DNA of 64,000 bases, taken from contig NZ_CP087715.1 of NCBI RefSeq assembly GCF_020991125.1, positions 4,007,501-4,071,500 on the forward strand, given 5' to 3'. The stretch comes from Microbulbifer celer (GTDB taxonomy: Bacteria > Pseudomonadota > Gammaproteobacteria > Pseudomonadales > Cellvibrionaceae). Positions 1 through 9,187 of the stretch are shown one piece after another. The first letter of the stretch is position 1; every line of letters begins with the position of its first letter. Under the pieces are notes generated by a model, which was given only the letters and a program-made list of their open reading frames with translations, did not search any database and was not told where the DNA came from. The position numbers and the translations under genes are program-made.

Positions 1-1
1 A

Positions 2-880
2 GGCGGCTACTTCCCGGTTCCGCCGGTCGACTCCCTGCACGACATCCGCGCTGCCATGTGTTCCGCGATGGAAGCCATGGGCCTGGAAATCGAAGTGCAC
101 CACCACGAAGTGGGCACTGCCGGCCAGTGTGAGATCGGCGTTGGCGCCAATACCCTGACCATGAAGGCGGACGAAGTTCAGATCCTGAAGTACGCGGTGC
201 ACAACGTTGCCCACGCTTACGGTAAAACCGCCACCTTTATGCCCAAGCCGCTGGTAGGCGACAACGGTTCCGGCATGCACATCCACATGTCTTTCAGTAA
301 AGACGGCACCAACCAGTTCGCTGGCGACGCTTACGCCGGGCTGTCTGAAACTGCCCTGTTCTACATCGGCGGTATCATCAAGCACGCGCGCGCCCTGAAC
401 GCGTTTGCGAACGCTTCCACCAACTCCTATAAGCGTCTGGTACCGGGCTTCGAAGCGCCGGTTATCCTGGCCTACTCCGCGCGCAACCGCTCTGCGTCCA
501 TCCGCATTCCGTTCGTACCTAGCCCGAAAGGCAAGCGCGTTGAAGCCCGCTTCCCGGATCCGACTGCCAACCCGTACCTGGTGTTCGCAGCCATGCTGAT
601 GGCCGGCCTCGACGGCGTTAAGAACAAGATCCACCCCGGCGACGCGGCAGACAAAGACCTGTACGACCTGCCGGCGGAAGAGCTGGCCGAGTACCCGACC
701 GTTGCCTCCAGCCTGGAACAGGCCCTGGAAGCACTGGATCAGGACCGCGCCTTCCTGACCGAAGGAGGTGTATTCACCGATGACGCCATCGATGCCTACA
801 TCGCGCTGAAGCAGGAAGAAGTAGAGCGTGTGAACATGACCACTCACCCGGTCGAGTTCGAGCTGTACTACTCTGTTTAA
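2..880 (+). CDS. glnA: Type I glutamine synthetase, 3' portion (start lies upstream of window)
   Basis: C-terminal 292 codons of glutamine synthetase, which makes glutamine from glutamate, ammonia and ATP in the cytoplasm. The reading frame is open from base 2. Seen: the [12 protein letters not shown]/glutamate-site segment, the NRSASIRIP segment that binds substrate, the adenylylation-loop region LYDLP (the Tyr modified by GlnE in enteric enzymes), and the typical C-terminus FELYYSV. The adenylylation loop and length place it with the dodecameric GSI-beta enzymes. It is followed by a strong terminator and, beyond one small gene, by glnL-glnG, the two-component system that regulates it. The gene's own promoter is outside the window. 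Identity is very secure. Confidence 0.98.
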   Translation, partial: GGYFPVPPVDSLHDIRAAMCSAMEAMGLEIEVHHHEVGTAGQCEIGVGANTLTMKADEVQILKYAVHNVAHAYGKTATFMPKPLVGDNGSGMHIHMSFSKDGTNQFAGDAYAGLSETALFYIGGIIKHARALNAFANASTNSYKRLVPGFEAPVILAYSARNRSASIRIPFVPSPKGKRVEARFPDPTANPYLVFAAMLMAGLDGVKNKIHPGDAADKDLYDLPAEELAEYPTVASSLEQALEALDQDRAFLTEGGVFTDDAIDAYIALKQEEVERVNMTTHPVEFELYYSV

Positions 881-941
881 CACGCCGCAGGCGCTGTCTA
901 AATTGCCGTAGGCGTTTCCTTGGAAGTGCCTTCTGGTTCGC

Positions 942-982
942 AAAAACCCGCATCCCCGGCAACAGGGGGTGCGGGTTTTTTT
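942..982 (+). terminator. Rho-independent terminator of glnA
   Basis: An AAAACCCGCA stem pairs with TGCGGGTTTT across a short loop and is followed by a run of T. It lies 60 bases after the glnA stop and separates glnA from the DUF4124 gene and glnLG. Confidence 0.93.
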
Positions 983-1080
983 ATTGCGGGTACACTAGCC
1001 TTAACTTGATGACCCTATGGCCGCGGGCGGTGTCTTTCCGACGCTGTTGCCCGTGCCAAAAGACAGGCAGGAGTGCCGAT

Positions 1081-1764
1081 ATGAAAATCCGGATTGCGCT
1101 GCTTGCGCTGCTACTCGCTTCGCCCCTCATGGCCGATGAGGCGCCGGAGAAAGGTAGCAGTGAGGGCAAGGACAATGAGCAGTCCTCCTCCAGGGTGGTA
1201 TACAAGACCGTGACCCCGGACGGCAGGATCGTGTTCAGTGATACGCCGCCACCGGACAAGAAGTCGGAGAAGGTGGTTATTGGCCCCACCAATGTGCAGC
1301 CCATTGCGCCGCCACAGCCTATGCCCACCCGTAAACTGTCGCCGAGAGACCGGGATAAGCGCGAGCGCCGTTCCGGTGGAGAGCAGGGGCCGATCAATTT
1401 CGCCATTGTCAGTCCCGCAAACGATGCCACCATTCCGCCGGGCCAGCGCTTTATTGTGCTGCAGGTGGCTTTGGATCCCGTTCCCCGGGGTGGCTACGAG
1501 TTTTTTGCCGTGATCGACGGACAGCGCTGGGGGGGGACTTCTAGCAGTAGCAGTCTGGACATCTCCGCCCTGGAACGCGGCACCCATACGGTACAGGCGG
1601 TGCTGTTGGATGCCGGTGGCCAGGCGATTGCCCAGTCCCAGACCATCCAGATCCACGTCAAGCGACCCGGCGGCCAGGTGCCGGACTTCCCCGCCCAGCA
1701 GGCACCGCGGGCGCCAAAAGCCCCCCAGGCACCCGGTTACCCCCGGGCACGGCCGGGTAACTGA
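1081..1764 (+). CDS. DUF4124-domain exported protein between glnA and glnL
   Basis: A protein of 227 residues. The ATG at 1081 was chosen because it has an AGGAG ribosome site 9 bases upstream and begins a clear signal peptide (MKIRIALLALLLAS, cleavage after about residue 20); the reading frame is open further upstream. Residues about 45-80 are a DUF4124 domain (VVYKTVTPDGRIVFSDTPPP), a small periplasmic beta module found in many gammaproteobacteria. The C-terminal third is low complexity, rich in Pro, Gln and Ala. It sits between the glnA terminator and the sigma-54 promoter of glnL, a position where a DUF4124 gene is often seen in related genomes. Function is unknown. A second DUF4124 protein lies at 14125-14580. 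Confidence 0.88.
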   Translation: MKIRIALLALLLASPLMADEAPEKGSSEGKDNEQSSSRVVYKTVTPDGRIVFSDTPPPDKKSEKVVIGPTNVQPIAPPQPMPTRKLSPRDRDKRERRSGGEQGPINFAIVSPANDATIPPGQRFIVLQVALDPVPRGGYEFFAVIDGQRWGGTSSSSSLDISALERGTHTVQAVLLDAGGQAIAQSQTIQIHVKRPGGQVPDFPAQQAPRAPKAPQAPGYPRARPGN

Positions 1765-1869
1765 TCTCGTGTGGTCCCGTCACTGTTCCTGCCTATAAAC
1801 TTCCCTTTCGGGCGTTGCTCCCTGTAGCGCCCCATTCTGATCTCTTCCGCTGGTTAAAATTTGCTCTGC

Positions 1870-1897
1870 GCACCATATTGGTGCACCATGCTGGTGC
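1870..1897 (+). promoter_or_regulatory. Two overlapping NtrC-type enhancer palindromes
   Basis: Two perfect 15-bp dyads lie almost on top of each other: GCACCATATTGGTGC (1870-1884) and GCACCATGCTGGTGC (1883-1897). Both match the NtrC core GCAC-N7-GTGC with the inner CCA/TGG. Their centres are 13 bp apart and lie about 90-105 bp upstream of the predicted sigma-54 start site, the usual distance for enhancer sites. They predict autoregulation of glnLG by GlnG. Confidence 0.85.
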
Positions 1898-1953
1898 CTG
1901 TTCTCCTGTGTGCCCTGATATCGTCTCGGGACCCACGTATTGTTGCGCCATTT

Positions 1954-1969
1954 TGGTTTGCTTTTTGCA
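1954..1969 (+). promoter_or_regulatory. Sigma-54 (-24/-12) promoter of glnLG
   Basis: TGGTTTGCTTTTTGCA fits the RpoN consensus TGGCAC-N5-TTGCA, with the invariant GG and GC exactly 12 bp apart (1955 and 1967). The predicted transcription start is near 1980, 33 bases before the glnL ATG. NtrC-type palindromes lie upstream at 1870-1897. Confidence 0.85.
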
Positions 1970-2012
1970 CTGACATCAGGCGACGCCCAAAAGAACTCAA
2001 GCGGAACCCGCA

Positions 2013-3083
2013 ATGCTGAACGACCGCCAGTTACGTCTACTGCTGGATAACCTCACCTCCGCCGTGCTGGTGCTCGACGAGAACCTCTCGCTCTGCTACC
2101 TGAATTCCGCCGCGGAGGACCTGGTTGCGGTTTCCAATGCCCGCGCTATCGGTCAGCCCCTGGAGGAAGTGGTGCGTGAGTCCCAGTCCGCCCAGCAGGC
2201 CATGCGTTCCGCACTGGTCAGTGGGCAGAAATACACCGTGCGACGGGCGCTGTGGCTGTTGCACACCCTGGAAGAGTGCACCGTCGACTACTCGGTTACG
2301 CCACTCACGGAGCTGGGGTTGCTGCTGCTGGAGGTCCAGTCCATGGACCGCCTGTTGCGGATTGCGCGGGAGGATGCACTTATCTCCGCGCAGGAGACTA
2401 CCCGCAATCTGGTGCGCGGCATGGCGCACGAAGTGAAAAATCCCCTGGGTGGTATTCGCGGAGCGGCACAGTTGCTGCAAAGAGAATTGAAAGAGGTTGA
2501 AGGTGGCGAGCTGGGGGAATACACCCAGATCATCATCGAAGAGGCGGACCGACTGCGCGATCTGGTGGACCGGATGCTGGGGCCGCGCAAACCGCTGGAC
2601 CTGAAGCCCAATAACATTCACGCGATCACCGAGCGCGTGGCGCAGCTGATCGAGGCGGAGTGCGACGGCGCACTGACCATCCAGCGGGATTACGATCCGT
2701 CGATTCCGGATCTGCCGGTGGACAGCAATCAACTGATCCAGGCGGTACTGAATATCGCGCGCAACGCCATGGAAGCGATTGTCGAGAGTATCGGCCTGGA
2801 ACAGGGGCAGATGACGATCCGCACCCGGGTACAGCGACAGTTCACCATCGGTCGTCGCAACTGCCCGCTGGTGTGCCGGATCGACATTGTCGACAACGGC
2901 CCGGGTATTCCGGAAGACATTCGCGAACGTATCTTTTATCCGATGATTTCCGGGCGTGCAGAGGGATCGGGGCTGGGGCTGTCCATCTCCCAGCATGTCA
3001 TCAACCAGCACCGCGGGTTGATCAAGTGTGAAAGTGAACCGGGAAAAACAGAGTTTCAGATTTATTTGCCGCTTATTACCTGA
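2013..3083 (+). CDS. glnL: Nitrogen regulation sensor histidine kinase NtrB
   Basis: A soluble kinase/phosphatase of 356 residues that controls the phosphorylation of GlnG in response to PII (GlnB) signals. Domains in order: an N-terminal PAS domain (about 10-110), a dimerisation/phosphoacceptor helix with the H-box MAHEVKNPLGG (His139), and a C-terminal ATPase with the N-box NIARNAMEAI, the G1 box DNGPGIPE and the G2 box GSGLGLSI. No membrane segment is seen, as expected for NtrB. It is the first gene behind a sigma-54 promoter and NtrC sites, and is followed 80 bases later by glnG. Length and motifs are typical. Confidence 0.97.
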   Translation: MLNDRQLRLLLDNLTSAVLVLDENLSLCYLNSAAEDLVAVSNARAIGQPLEEVVRESQSAQQAMRSALVSGQKYTVRRALWLLHTLEECTVDYSVTPLTELGLLLLEVQSMDRLLRIAREDALISAQETTRNLVRGMAHEVKNPLGGIRGAAQLLQRELKEVEGGELGEYTQIIIEEADRLRDLVDRMLGPRKPLDLKPNNIHAITERVAQLIEAECDGALTIQRDYDPSIPDLPVDSNQLIQAVLNIARNAMEAIVESIGLEQGQMTIRTRVQRQFTIGRRNCPLVCRIDIVDNGPGIPEDIRERIFYPMISGRAEGSGLGLSISQHVINQHRGLIKCESEPGKTEFQIYLPLIT

Positions 3084-3163
3084 ACCAGAAACCGTAAGCG
3101 CAGTGGGCAGGCCAAAAGCCAAAGCCCGCATAAAAAACCAATGACGCAGGCCGGAAAATTACT

Positions 3164-4579
3164 ATGAACAATCGCGTTTGGATTATTGATGACGACCGTT
3201 CAATTCGCTGGGTGTTGGAGCGCGCGCTGTCCCGGGAAGGGATAGAGACCACCTGCTACGAAAATGGTGATCGCGCGCTGGACGATTTTTACAGTGAACA
3301 GCCGGATGTGGTGATCAGTGATATCCGCATGCCGGGCTCCGATGGATTCAAACTGCTGCAGCGGTTTCAGGCCGAGCGCCCGGCGTTGCCCATCATCATC
3401 ATGACTGCGCACTCTGATCTGGACAGTGCCGTCGCCGCCTATCAGGGCGGGGCCTTCGAGTATCTGCCCAAGCCATTTGATGTGGATGAAGCGGTGGCGG
3501 TGACCCGCCGAGCGCTGGCTCACGCCAATGAGCAGGAGCTGGAAGAGCCGATTACCATCGACAACGGTACCGGCAGCAAGGAGATCATCGGCGAAGCGCC
3601 GGCGATGCAGGAGGTTTTCCGGGCCATCGGCCGCCTGTCCCATTCGAATATCACCGTCCTGATCAACGGTGAATCCGGTACCGGTAAGGAACTGGTGGCG
3701 GCGGCGCTACACAATCACAGCCCGCGCCGCTCCAACCCGTTTATCGCCCTGAACATGGCGGCGATTCCCAAAGACCTGATGGAATCCGAACTGTTCGGCC
3801 ACGAAAAAGGGGCGTTTACCGGCGCCACATCTCAGCGCGCCGGCCGCTTCGAACAGGCCAACGGCGGCACCCTGTTTCTGGATGAAATCGGCGATATGCC
3901 TCCGGAAACCCAGACCCGTCTGCTGCGGGTACTGGCGGATGGCGAGTTCTATCGGGTGGGTGGTCACACCCCGGTCAAAGTGGATGTGCGCATTATTGCC
4001 GCCACGCATCAGGATCTGGAAAAACTTGTGCAAGAGCACAAATTTCGCGAAGACCTTTTCCACCGCCTCAACGTTATCCGCATTCACATTCCGCGCCTTG
4101 CAGATCGCCGCGAGGATATCCCGCGTTTGGTGCGCCACTTCTTCAACAGCGCTGCCAAGGACCTTGAGGTAGAGCCCAAAATCCTGCTCAAGGAAACCGA
4201 GGAATACCTCGCCGGGCTCGACTGGCCGGGTAATGTGCGGCAGCTGGAAAACACCTGTCGCTGGATTACGGTGATGGCATCCGGGCGTGAGGTCATGATC
4301 GATGACCTGCCACCGGAACTGCACCAGCAGACCGCTACCAGCGGTGAGGCCCCGCAAGACTGGCAGAAAGCCCTGCGCCTGTGGGCCGACCAGGCCCTGG
4401 CCAACGGCCGTCGGGAAATCCTCAGCGAAGCGGTGCCCGCCTTCGAGCGCGCGCTGATCGAAATTGCCCTGAAGCACACCGCCGGTCGCAAACGGGATGC
4501 GGCAGAGCTGCTGGGATGGGGGCGCAATACCCTGACCCGCAAACTCAAGGAGTTGGGTATGAATGGGGGCGAAGACTAG
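3164..4579 (+). CDS. glnG: Nitrogen regulator NtrC, sigma-54 activator
   Basis: A response regulator of 471 residues that, when phosphorylated by GlnL, binds enhancers and drives RNA polymerase-sigma-54 at nitrogen-starvation promoters. Receiver domain 1-120 with acidic pocket DDD (9-11) and phosphoacceptor Asp53 (ISDIRMPG). AAA+ domain with Walker A GESGTGKE (about 169), the sigma-54-contacting GAFTGA loop (about 216) and Walker [12 protein letters not shown]-terminal Fis-type helix-turn-helix ([19 protein letters not shown]). It probably acts on the palindromes at 1870-1897 to control its own operon. The last 35 bases overlap the tail of a convergent lipoprotein gene. Confidence 0.98.
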   Translation: MNNRVWIIDDDRSIRWVLERALSREGIETTCYENGDRALDDFYSEQPDVVISDIRMPGSDGFKLLQRFQAERPALPIIIMTAHSDLDSAVAAYQGGAFEYLPKPFDVDEAVAVTRRALAHANEQELEEPITIDNGTGSKEIIGEAPAMQEVFRAIGRLSHSNITVLINGESGTGKELVAAALHNHSPRRSNPFIALNMAAIPKDLMESELFGHEKGAFTGATSQRAGRFEQANGGTLFLDEIGDMPPETQTRLLRVLADGEFYRVGGHTPVKVDVRIIAATHQDLEKLVQEHKFREDLFHRLNVIRIHIPRLADRREDIPRLVRHFFNSAAKDLEVEPKILLKETEEYLAGLDWPGNVRQLENTCRWITVMASGREVMIDDLPPELHQQTATSGEAPQDWQKALRLWADQALANGRREILSEAVPAFERALIEIALKHTAGRKRDAAELLGWGRNTLTRKLKELGMNGGED

Positions 4580-5216
4580 CGGGTTGCCTGATTTTCGCGG
4601 ATTGAATACGCGGGATCACGGGGGGTGCCTTTTCCTGTGTCTGCTGCGTTTTCTGAAGTGAGTACCCCGGTGAAGTTTTGATGATGGTGAGGAGGATTTT
4701 GCCCACGTGGAATCCCCACTTGGTGAGTTCCGATTCCCCGACAAGTACCTGTTTATTGATGAGGTACATGCGGTCGTCCACCTGTACGTTGATGGTACGC
4801 TCCCCGAATGGCACCTCAAGTGTGTAGCGGATAAAGGCCGTATTGCCGCTGACCGCCAGAGTGGCTTCGCCCACGACATCCTCGGCGCTGGCGCTATAGT
4901 GTCGCGCCGTCCCAGCGTGTTGCTTGGGTACCAGCCGCCAGTTCCGATACTGTATCTCCCCGTCGTTGAACACAAAGCGCTCCGCCAGTAACCCACCGCC
5001 GTCCTTCCAGCTTCCCTCCAGTGTGGCGGTAAAGCGTCTGGTTACTTCACCACCGCGACTTTTGATGACTCCGTAGGCCTCCAGCGGACCGTCGAAGAAT
5101 GTCTCGGGAAAAAATTCCGGTTCCTGTTCCGCGTAATCCTCCACTGATGTACCGCCGCAGGAAGAGGTCAGCAAAATGGCCAGCAGAAGTGACAGGCGTG
5201 GCAGCAGATTATCCAT
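4545..5216 (-). CDS. DUF3833 family lipoprotein with an extended C-terminus
   Basis: A predicted lipoprotein of 223 residues: short hydrophobic signal and lipobox LTSSC (Cys about 20). The body carries the DUF3833 signatures FFDGPLEAYGV, ERFVFNDGE and DDRMYLI, and ends near TKWGFHVGKILL. Members of this family usually stop there, at about 175-180 residues. This one runs about 45 residues further with a low-complexity, polar tail whose last codons overlap the 3' end of glnG on the other strand by 35 bp. The tail may be a read-through after loss of the original stop. Function is unknown; the family is probably outer-membrane associated. Confidence 0.85.
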   Translation of the reverse strand: MDNLLPRLSLLLAILLTSSCGGTSVEDYAEQEPEFFPETFFDGPLEAYGVIKSRGGEVTRRFTATLEGSWKDGGGLLAERFVFNDGEIQYRNWRLVPKQHAGTARHYSASAEDVVGEATLAVSGNTAFIRYTLEVPFGERTINVQVDDRMYLINKQVLVGESELTKWGFHVGKILLTIIKTSPGYSLQKTQQTQEKAPPVIPRIQSAKIRQPASLRPHSYPTP

Positions 5217-5470
5217 GATGGCACCGTTGGTAACTGATATACCTTGCTACGATCACGGCGAGCAAAAAGATTACTGAGATTGGCGACCACACGTACATCG
5301 CCTTAATCGAAAGTACACTTGGACGATGCCGCACAAACCTCAGTTGGGGCTTTTTTCCTGTTGCTATCGGGGCTGCATATGTTGAGGGATCGAAATTTGT
5401 TGTGATATCCGCTGACCGCTAAAATCTGTTTTAATACGCGCCCGTTAACTATTCGCCAGTACCAATATCC

Positions 5471-5812
5471 ATGAGTGAACTTCCGAATTGCCCCCAGTGC
5501 CAGTCGCAATACACCTACGAAGACAGGGATCTGTTCGTATGTCCGGAGTGCGGACACGAGTGGTCCGGGCAGGAGACTGCAGAGGAATCCTCTGATGGGC
5601 CGGTAATCAAGGATGCCAATGGCAATCCGCTGGCGGATGGCGATTCGGTCACGGTGATCAAGGACCTGAAGGTCAAAGGCTCTTCCCTGGTGGTAAAGGT
5701 CGGTACCAAGGTGAAAAATATCCGTCTGGTGGACGGCGATCACGATATCGATTGCAAGATCGATGGCATCGGGCCGATGAAGCTGAAATCGGAGTTTGTC
5801 AAAAAGGCCTGA
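5471..5812 (+). CDS. yjdM: YjdM/PhnA family zinc-ribbon protein
   Basis: A protein of 113 residues. The N-terminal zinc ribbon has two CxxC knuckles (CPQC at about 8-11 and CPEC at about 25-28). It is followed by the conserved PhnA/YjdM C-terminal domain ([30 protein letters not shown]). The family was once linked to alkylphosphonate use because of gene position in E. coli, but no such function is established. There are no phosphonate genes nearby here. It starts 85 bases before the next gene on the same strand, so the two may share a transcript. Confidence 0.92.
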   Translation: MSELPNCPQCQSQYTYEDRDLFVCPECGHEWSGQETAEESSDGPVIKDANGNPLADGDSVTVIKDLKVKGSSLVVKVGTKVKNIRLVDGDHDIDCKIDGIGPMKLKSEFVKKA

Positions 5813-5899
5813 CGATGGCCCTTGCGGTTTGTTGATCCCCGCGAGCTGGCCGAAAAAACAAGTCTGGGCCAGACTGGATGAAAGAATCCGGTACTGGCC

Positions 5900-6697
5900 A
5901 TGTTCGCTGACGACGCTTTCTATTCCCTGCCGCTGCTTGCGGTCTATCTGATAACCGTGCTCGTGGTGCTGGCCGCCATGGGTGTGGGCCTGTATCTGGG
6001 GCACCGCTATATTCGCCATGCGGGCACCGAGCGCGAACCATCGATTGGCAGTGCGGTAACGGCAACCCTGGGGTTGTTGGCGTTTCTGCTGGCATTTACC
6101 TTCAATATGACCGCGGACCGCTACAACCAACGCAAGGCGCTGTTGCTGAGCGAGGTCAATGCGCTCCACACCACCTACCTGCACACAGACTTCTTACGTC
6201 AGGCAGATCGTGCGCCGGTAAGGTTGTTACTGGAGGAATATATCGAGTTGCGGGATTTCAATCCTGCGGTCGATGGGGTTTCCCCTGAGGGACTGGAGAG
6301 GAGTGTCGCGATACATAACGAGTTGTGGGCAATCGTGGATCGGCATATTGCGGACAACTACAGCGCGGGATATTTGCGTCAGTTCGTGGAGCCATTGACG
6401 GAGGTCATCAATTATCACAATTCCCGTGTAGTGATCGGTCTGGAATACCGTATCCCGGGCCCAATCTGGATCGCGCTGTATTTTCTGACCGCACTTGCCA
6501 TGCTCGCGATCGGTTTTCAGTTCGGCGTCAGCCGCAGCGGTTCGCTACAGGTTTCCATCACGCTGGCGCTTACCTTTGCCACAGTTATTGTGCTGATTGC
6601 AGACCTGGACCGTGCCACGGAGGGCGTGATCATTATCGAGCAGCGGCCGATGGCAGAGCTCAAACTCCTGATCCGGCAAAAACCGGTTATTCCTTAG
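5900..6697 (+). CDS. Bestrophin-like (DUF4239-type) membrane protein
   Basis: An inner-membrane protein of 265 residues. Two N-terminal membrane segments (about 10-32 and 50-70), a long soluble helical domain (about 70-180), then two more membrane segments (about 190-210 and 215-235). The segment SAVTATLGLLAFLLAFTF followed by ADRYNQRKALLLSEVNAL is the hallmark of the DUF4239/bestrophin-like family. Function in bacteria is not established. The ATG at 5900 is the only start that preserves the first helix. The 3' end overlaps the convergent gene ending at 6687 by 11 bp. Confidence 0.82.
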   Translation: MFADDAFYSLPLLAVYLITVLVVLAAMGVGLYLGHRYIRHAGTEREPSIGSAVTATLGLLAFLLAFTFNMTADRYNQRKALLLSEVNALHTTYLHTDFLRQADRAPVRLLLEEYIELRDFNPAVDGVSPEGLERSVAIHNELWAIVDRHIADNYSAGYLRQFVEPLTEVINYHNSRVVIGLEYRIPGPIWIALYFLTALAMLAIGFQFGVSRSGSLQVSITLALTFATVIVLIADLDRATEGVIIIEQRPMAELKLLIRQKPVIP

Positions 6698-7898
6698 CGG
6701 ACATTTCCATGATCGACTGGCGGCGCTCGCGTCTCAGCCTGGCCATAAAGGGTGACTCGGTGGGAGGTTCGAGCTGCTGCAGCAGGGATCTGGCGAAATC
6801 GTCCGGATTATTGACCTTCGCACTGCCCTCGACCAGGGGGAATACGGCCTGCGTACGGACAAATTTGTCGCCTTTGATGAAAATGTAAGTGGCAGTACGG
6901 GCCTCGCGTCCCTCGTTGTCGATGAGGTGCCCACTGTAGAAGGTGCCGTCATAGCGCTGGCCATCGACTATCCACTGCAGTGGTGTTGGATCATCCAGTT
7001 CGAGCGCGTTGAGATTGCCCTGGCGTTGCATCAGGGACAGCTCGGTGCGTACGTTTTCCGCCTCCGACTGTGTCAGGGCTGCGGCCTCGTGCCAGTCGGT
7101 ATTGCGTACCGGATACACAAAGACTTCCGCGTGATCGAACGCAAACTGGCGGTGGATGAAGCTCAGTACCGCGCCGTGGAAGGGGTTGCTGAAAATATGC
7201 TTTTCATCAAAAAAGTAGCCGCCGACGGAGTCGCCGATCCCGAGGTCATCGCCGTAGTCACTGGCCTCGAGCGCCGCCATAACCTGGGCACCGGCGAAGG
7301 CATTCTCCTGCTGTAGATCCCCGAGTAATTGCGCAGCGATACGCTGGCTCAGTTCTTTGCGGTAATTGAAGGTGGGGGTCAGCAGTGACGCGGAATAGTT
7401 GAACGGCAGGGTGTAGTCGTAGCGCTTGATCGGCAGGTTCTGCCAGGTGATCACCACCTCCGCGCGGATGGTTTTCTCTATTTTTATGGGCACCAGCATC
7501 AAGGTGGCGCCCGAGAGTGCCGCATTGCCAATTTCACTGCCGGACTCCTGGTCCAGTACCACGGTAGATACCATTACCTGAAATTCATTGTGATCTCCCG
7601 CTATCGTCACCTGCTGGAAGGCACCGGATTGGGTAAGCGCCTGCTGCAGGTTGGACAGGTGAAACTCGCCTTCGGAGCAGTGGTGCAGCATGGAGCGGCT
7701 CTGGAATTCTGCACACTCCTGTTCCAGGTCATCGCTCAGGTGTTTGTAAAACAGCGAGATTCCGGGATAGCGGGGCGCTTCTGCTGCTGCCAGGACGCCC
7801 TCGGGCCCGCCCTGTTGTGCGGCGCAGGCGGTCAGGAGCAGCAGGGTGCCGACGACGGTGAGCCGGCGCAAGAAGATGATAAGCGAGTGATGCAACAA
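6687..7898 (-). CDS. Large predicted lipoprotein of unknown function
   Basis: A protein of 403 residues with an N-terminal signal ending in lipobox LTAC (Cys about 25). It is predicted to be attached to a membrane facing the periplasm. The body is mixed alpha/beta with no repeat or catalytic motif that I recognise. The C-terminal 20 residues are strongly basic (ARLRRERRQS). The AI-2E-type permease gene ends 35 bases upstream on the same strand, so the two probably form an operon. The 3' end overlaps the bestrophin-like gene by 11 bp. I cannot assign a role. Confidence 0.75.
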   Translation of the reverse strand: MLHHSLIIFLRRLTVVGTLLLLTACAAQQGGPEGVLAAAEAPRYPGISLFYKHLSDDLEQECAEFQSRSMLHHCSEGEFHLSNLQQALTQSGAFQQVTIAGDHNEFQVMVSTVVLDQESGSEIGNAALSGATLMLVPIKIEKTIRAEVVITWQNLPIKRYDYTLPFNYSASLLTPTFNYRKELSQRIAAQLLGDLQQENAFAGAQVMAALEASDYGDDLGIGDSVGGYFFDEKHIFSNPFHGAVLSFIHRQFAFDHAEVFVYPVRNTDWHEAAALTQSEAENVRTELSLMQRQGNLNALELDDPTPLQWIVDGQRYDGTFYSGHLIDNEGREARTATYIFIKGDKFVRTQAVFPLVEGSAKVNNPDDFARSLLQQLEPPTESPFMARLRRERRQSIMEMSAKE

Positions 7899-7933
7899 AA
7901 CAGAATCCCGATACTGCTTGGTTTAGTTGTTGT

Positions 7934-9052
7934 TCAATCCTGAGCAGACAGCTTTTTGGAATCGGTGTCATCTACCGGGGACTGCCGCCGCGGCGGAATC
8001 AGCGGTGTGTCACTACTGATAAACTCACGCATGAAAATTTCCCAGAAGGCCATGAACAGCGCGGCGAGCAGAGGGCCAATAGCGAAGCCACTGATCCCGA
8101 ACATCATCAGGCCACCGATGGTGGAAAACAGCACCATGTAGTCTGGCAGTTTGGTGTCCCGGCCGACCAGAATCGGCCGCAGGATATTGTCCACCAGGCT
8201 GATCACTGCCACGCCGTAGACCATCAACACAGTGGCTTTTACGGCTTCACCCGTGGCGTACAGATAGAGCGCGGCGGGGAACCAGATGATCGCAGCACCC
8301 ACTGCGGGCAGCAGCGACAGCATGGTCATGATCACGCCCCACAACAGTGGCGCAGGCAGGCCGAGGGCCCAGAAAATCAATCCGCCCAGGGTACCCTGGG
8401 TAACTGCGACCACCAGGTTGCCCTTGATGGTAGCGCGGGTCACTTCGGCAAACTTGGCCAGCAGCAGCTTCTCGCGCTCATCGCCCAATGGCAGGGCGCG
8501 GATCAACAGCGCGATCAATGCATTGCCGTCGCGGATCAGAAAGAACGTCAGGTAAAGCATCAGACCCAGGCTGACAAAAAACTGCAGGGTATTCTGTCCG
8601 AGCGCGAGGGCATTTTTGGCCAGGAAGCTGCCGGCACTCATCAATCCGCCGAGCAGGCGTTGTTTCAGCCCCTCAAAGTCGATGCCGAAACGCTCCAGAG
8701 CGGCGTTGATACCGGGAAAGGCTGCGCGCACCTGCTCCACCTTGGCACCCAGATTGATTTCTCCGGATTGCACCTTCTGGTAGACGTTGGCCCCTTCGCT
8801 GACAAACGAGCTCCCCACCAACAATACCGGAATCACCACCATCACGATGCACAGCAGCAGGGTCAATAATGCGGTGAAATTTGGCCAGCGGGGATAACGA
8901 TTGAGGAGATAGCGATATACCGGGTGGAAAATCAGCGCTACTGCACAAGCCCAGAAGATGGGAGTGAAAAACGGTTTCAGCAGTAGCCCGAAAGCAATCG
9001 TGACCAGCAACAGCGTAAAAATGAATGATCGTCTTTCCAGTCGTTCCTGCAC
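7934..9052 (-). CDS. AI-2E family transporter (PerM/YdiK-like permease)
   Basis: An integral membrane protein of 372 residues with about eight hydrophobic segments and the family pattern: two helices at the N-terminus, a soluble domain (about 90-150), then a dense block of helices containing LPLWG-like and VDNILRPILVG motifs (here SLVDNILRPILVG). The VDNxLRP motif is characteristic of the AI-2E/PerM family, which exports or imports small molecules or ions; the substrate cannot be read from the sequence. It is followed 35 bases later by the lipoprotein gene. Confidence 0.92.
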   Translation of the reverse strand: MQERLERRSFIFTLLLVTIAFGLLLKPFFTPIFWACAVALIFHPVYRYLLNRYPRWPNFTALLTLLLCIVMVVIPVLLVGSSFVSEGANVYQKVQSGEINLGAKVEQVRAAFPGINAALERFGIDFEGLKQRLLGGLMSAGSFLAKNALALGQNTLQFFVSLGLMLYLTFFLIRDGNALIALLIRALPLGDEREKLLLAKFAEVTRATIKGNLVVAVTQGTLGGLIFWALGLPAPLLWGVIMTMLSLLPAVGAAIIWFPAALYLYATGEAVKATVLMVYGVAVISLVDNILRPILVGRDTKLPDYMVLFSTIGGLMMFGISGFAIGPLLAALFMAFWEIFMREFISSDTPLIPPRRQSPVDDTDSKKLSAQD

Positions 9053-9187
9053 CTGGGGCGTCCTTCGAGATTATTATTGATGGGTTCGTTGTCGACGGGT
9101 TGCTTCTCGAGCAGGTTGTCGGCGGCAGCGGCTAATGTAACCAGATAGCGAGAGGGTTTACCAGAAGCACTCGGTTACCTCCCGTCT

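Noticed and set aside
5303..6184. Long minus-strand reading frame of 293 codons
   Set aside because: It overlaps the YjdM gene and the bestrophin-like gene on the other strand, is rich in Gln, His and Arg, and shows no domain; it is a shadow of the GC-rich coding strand.
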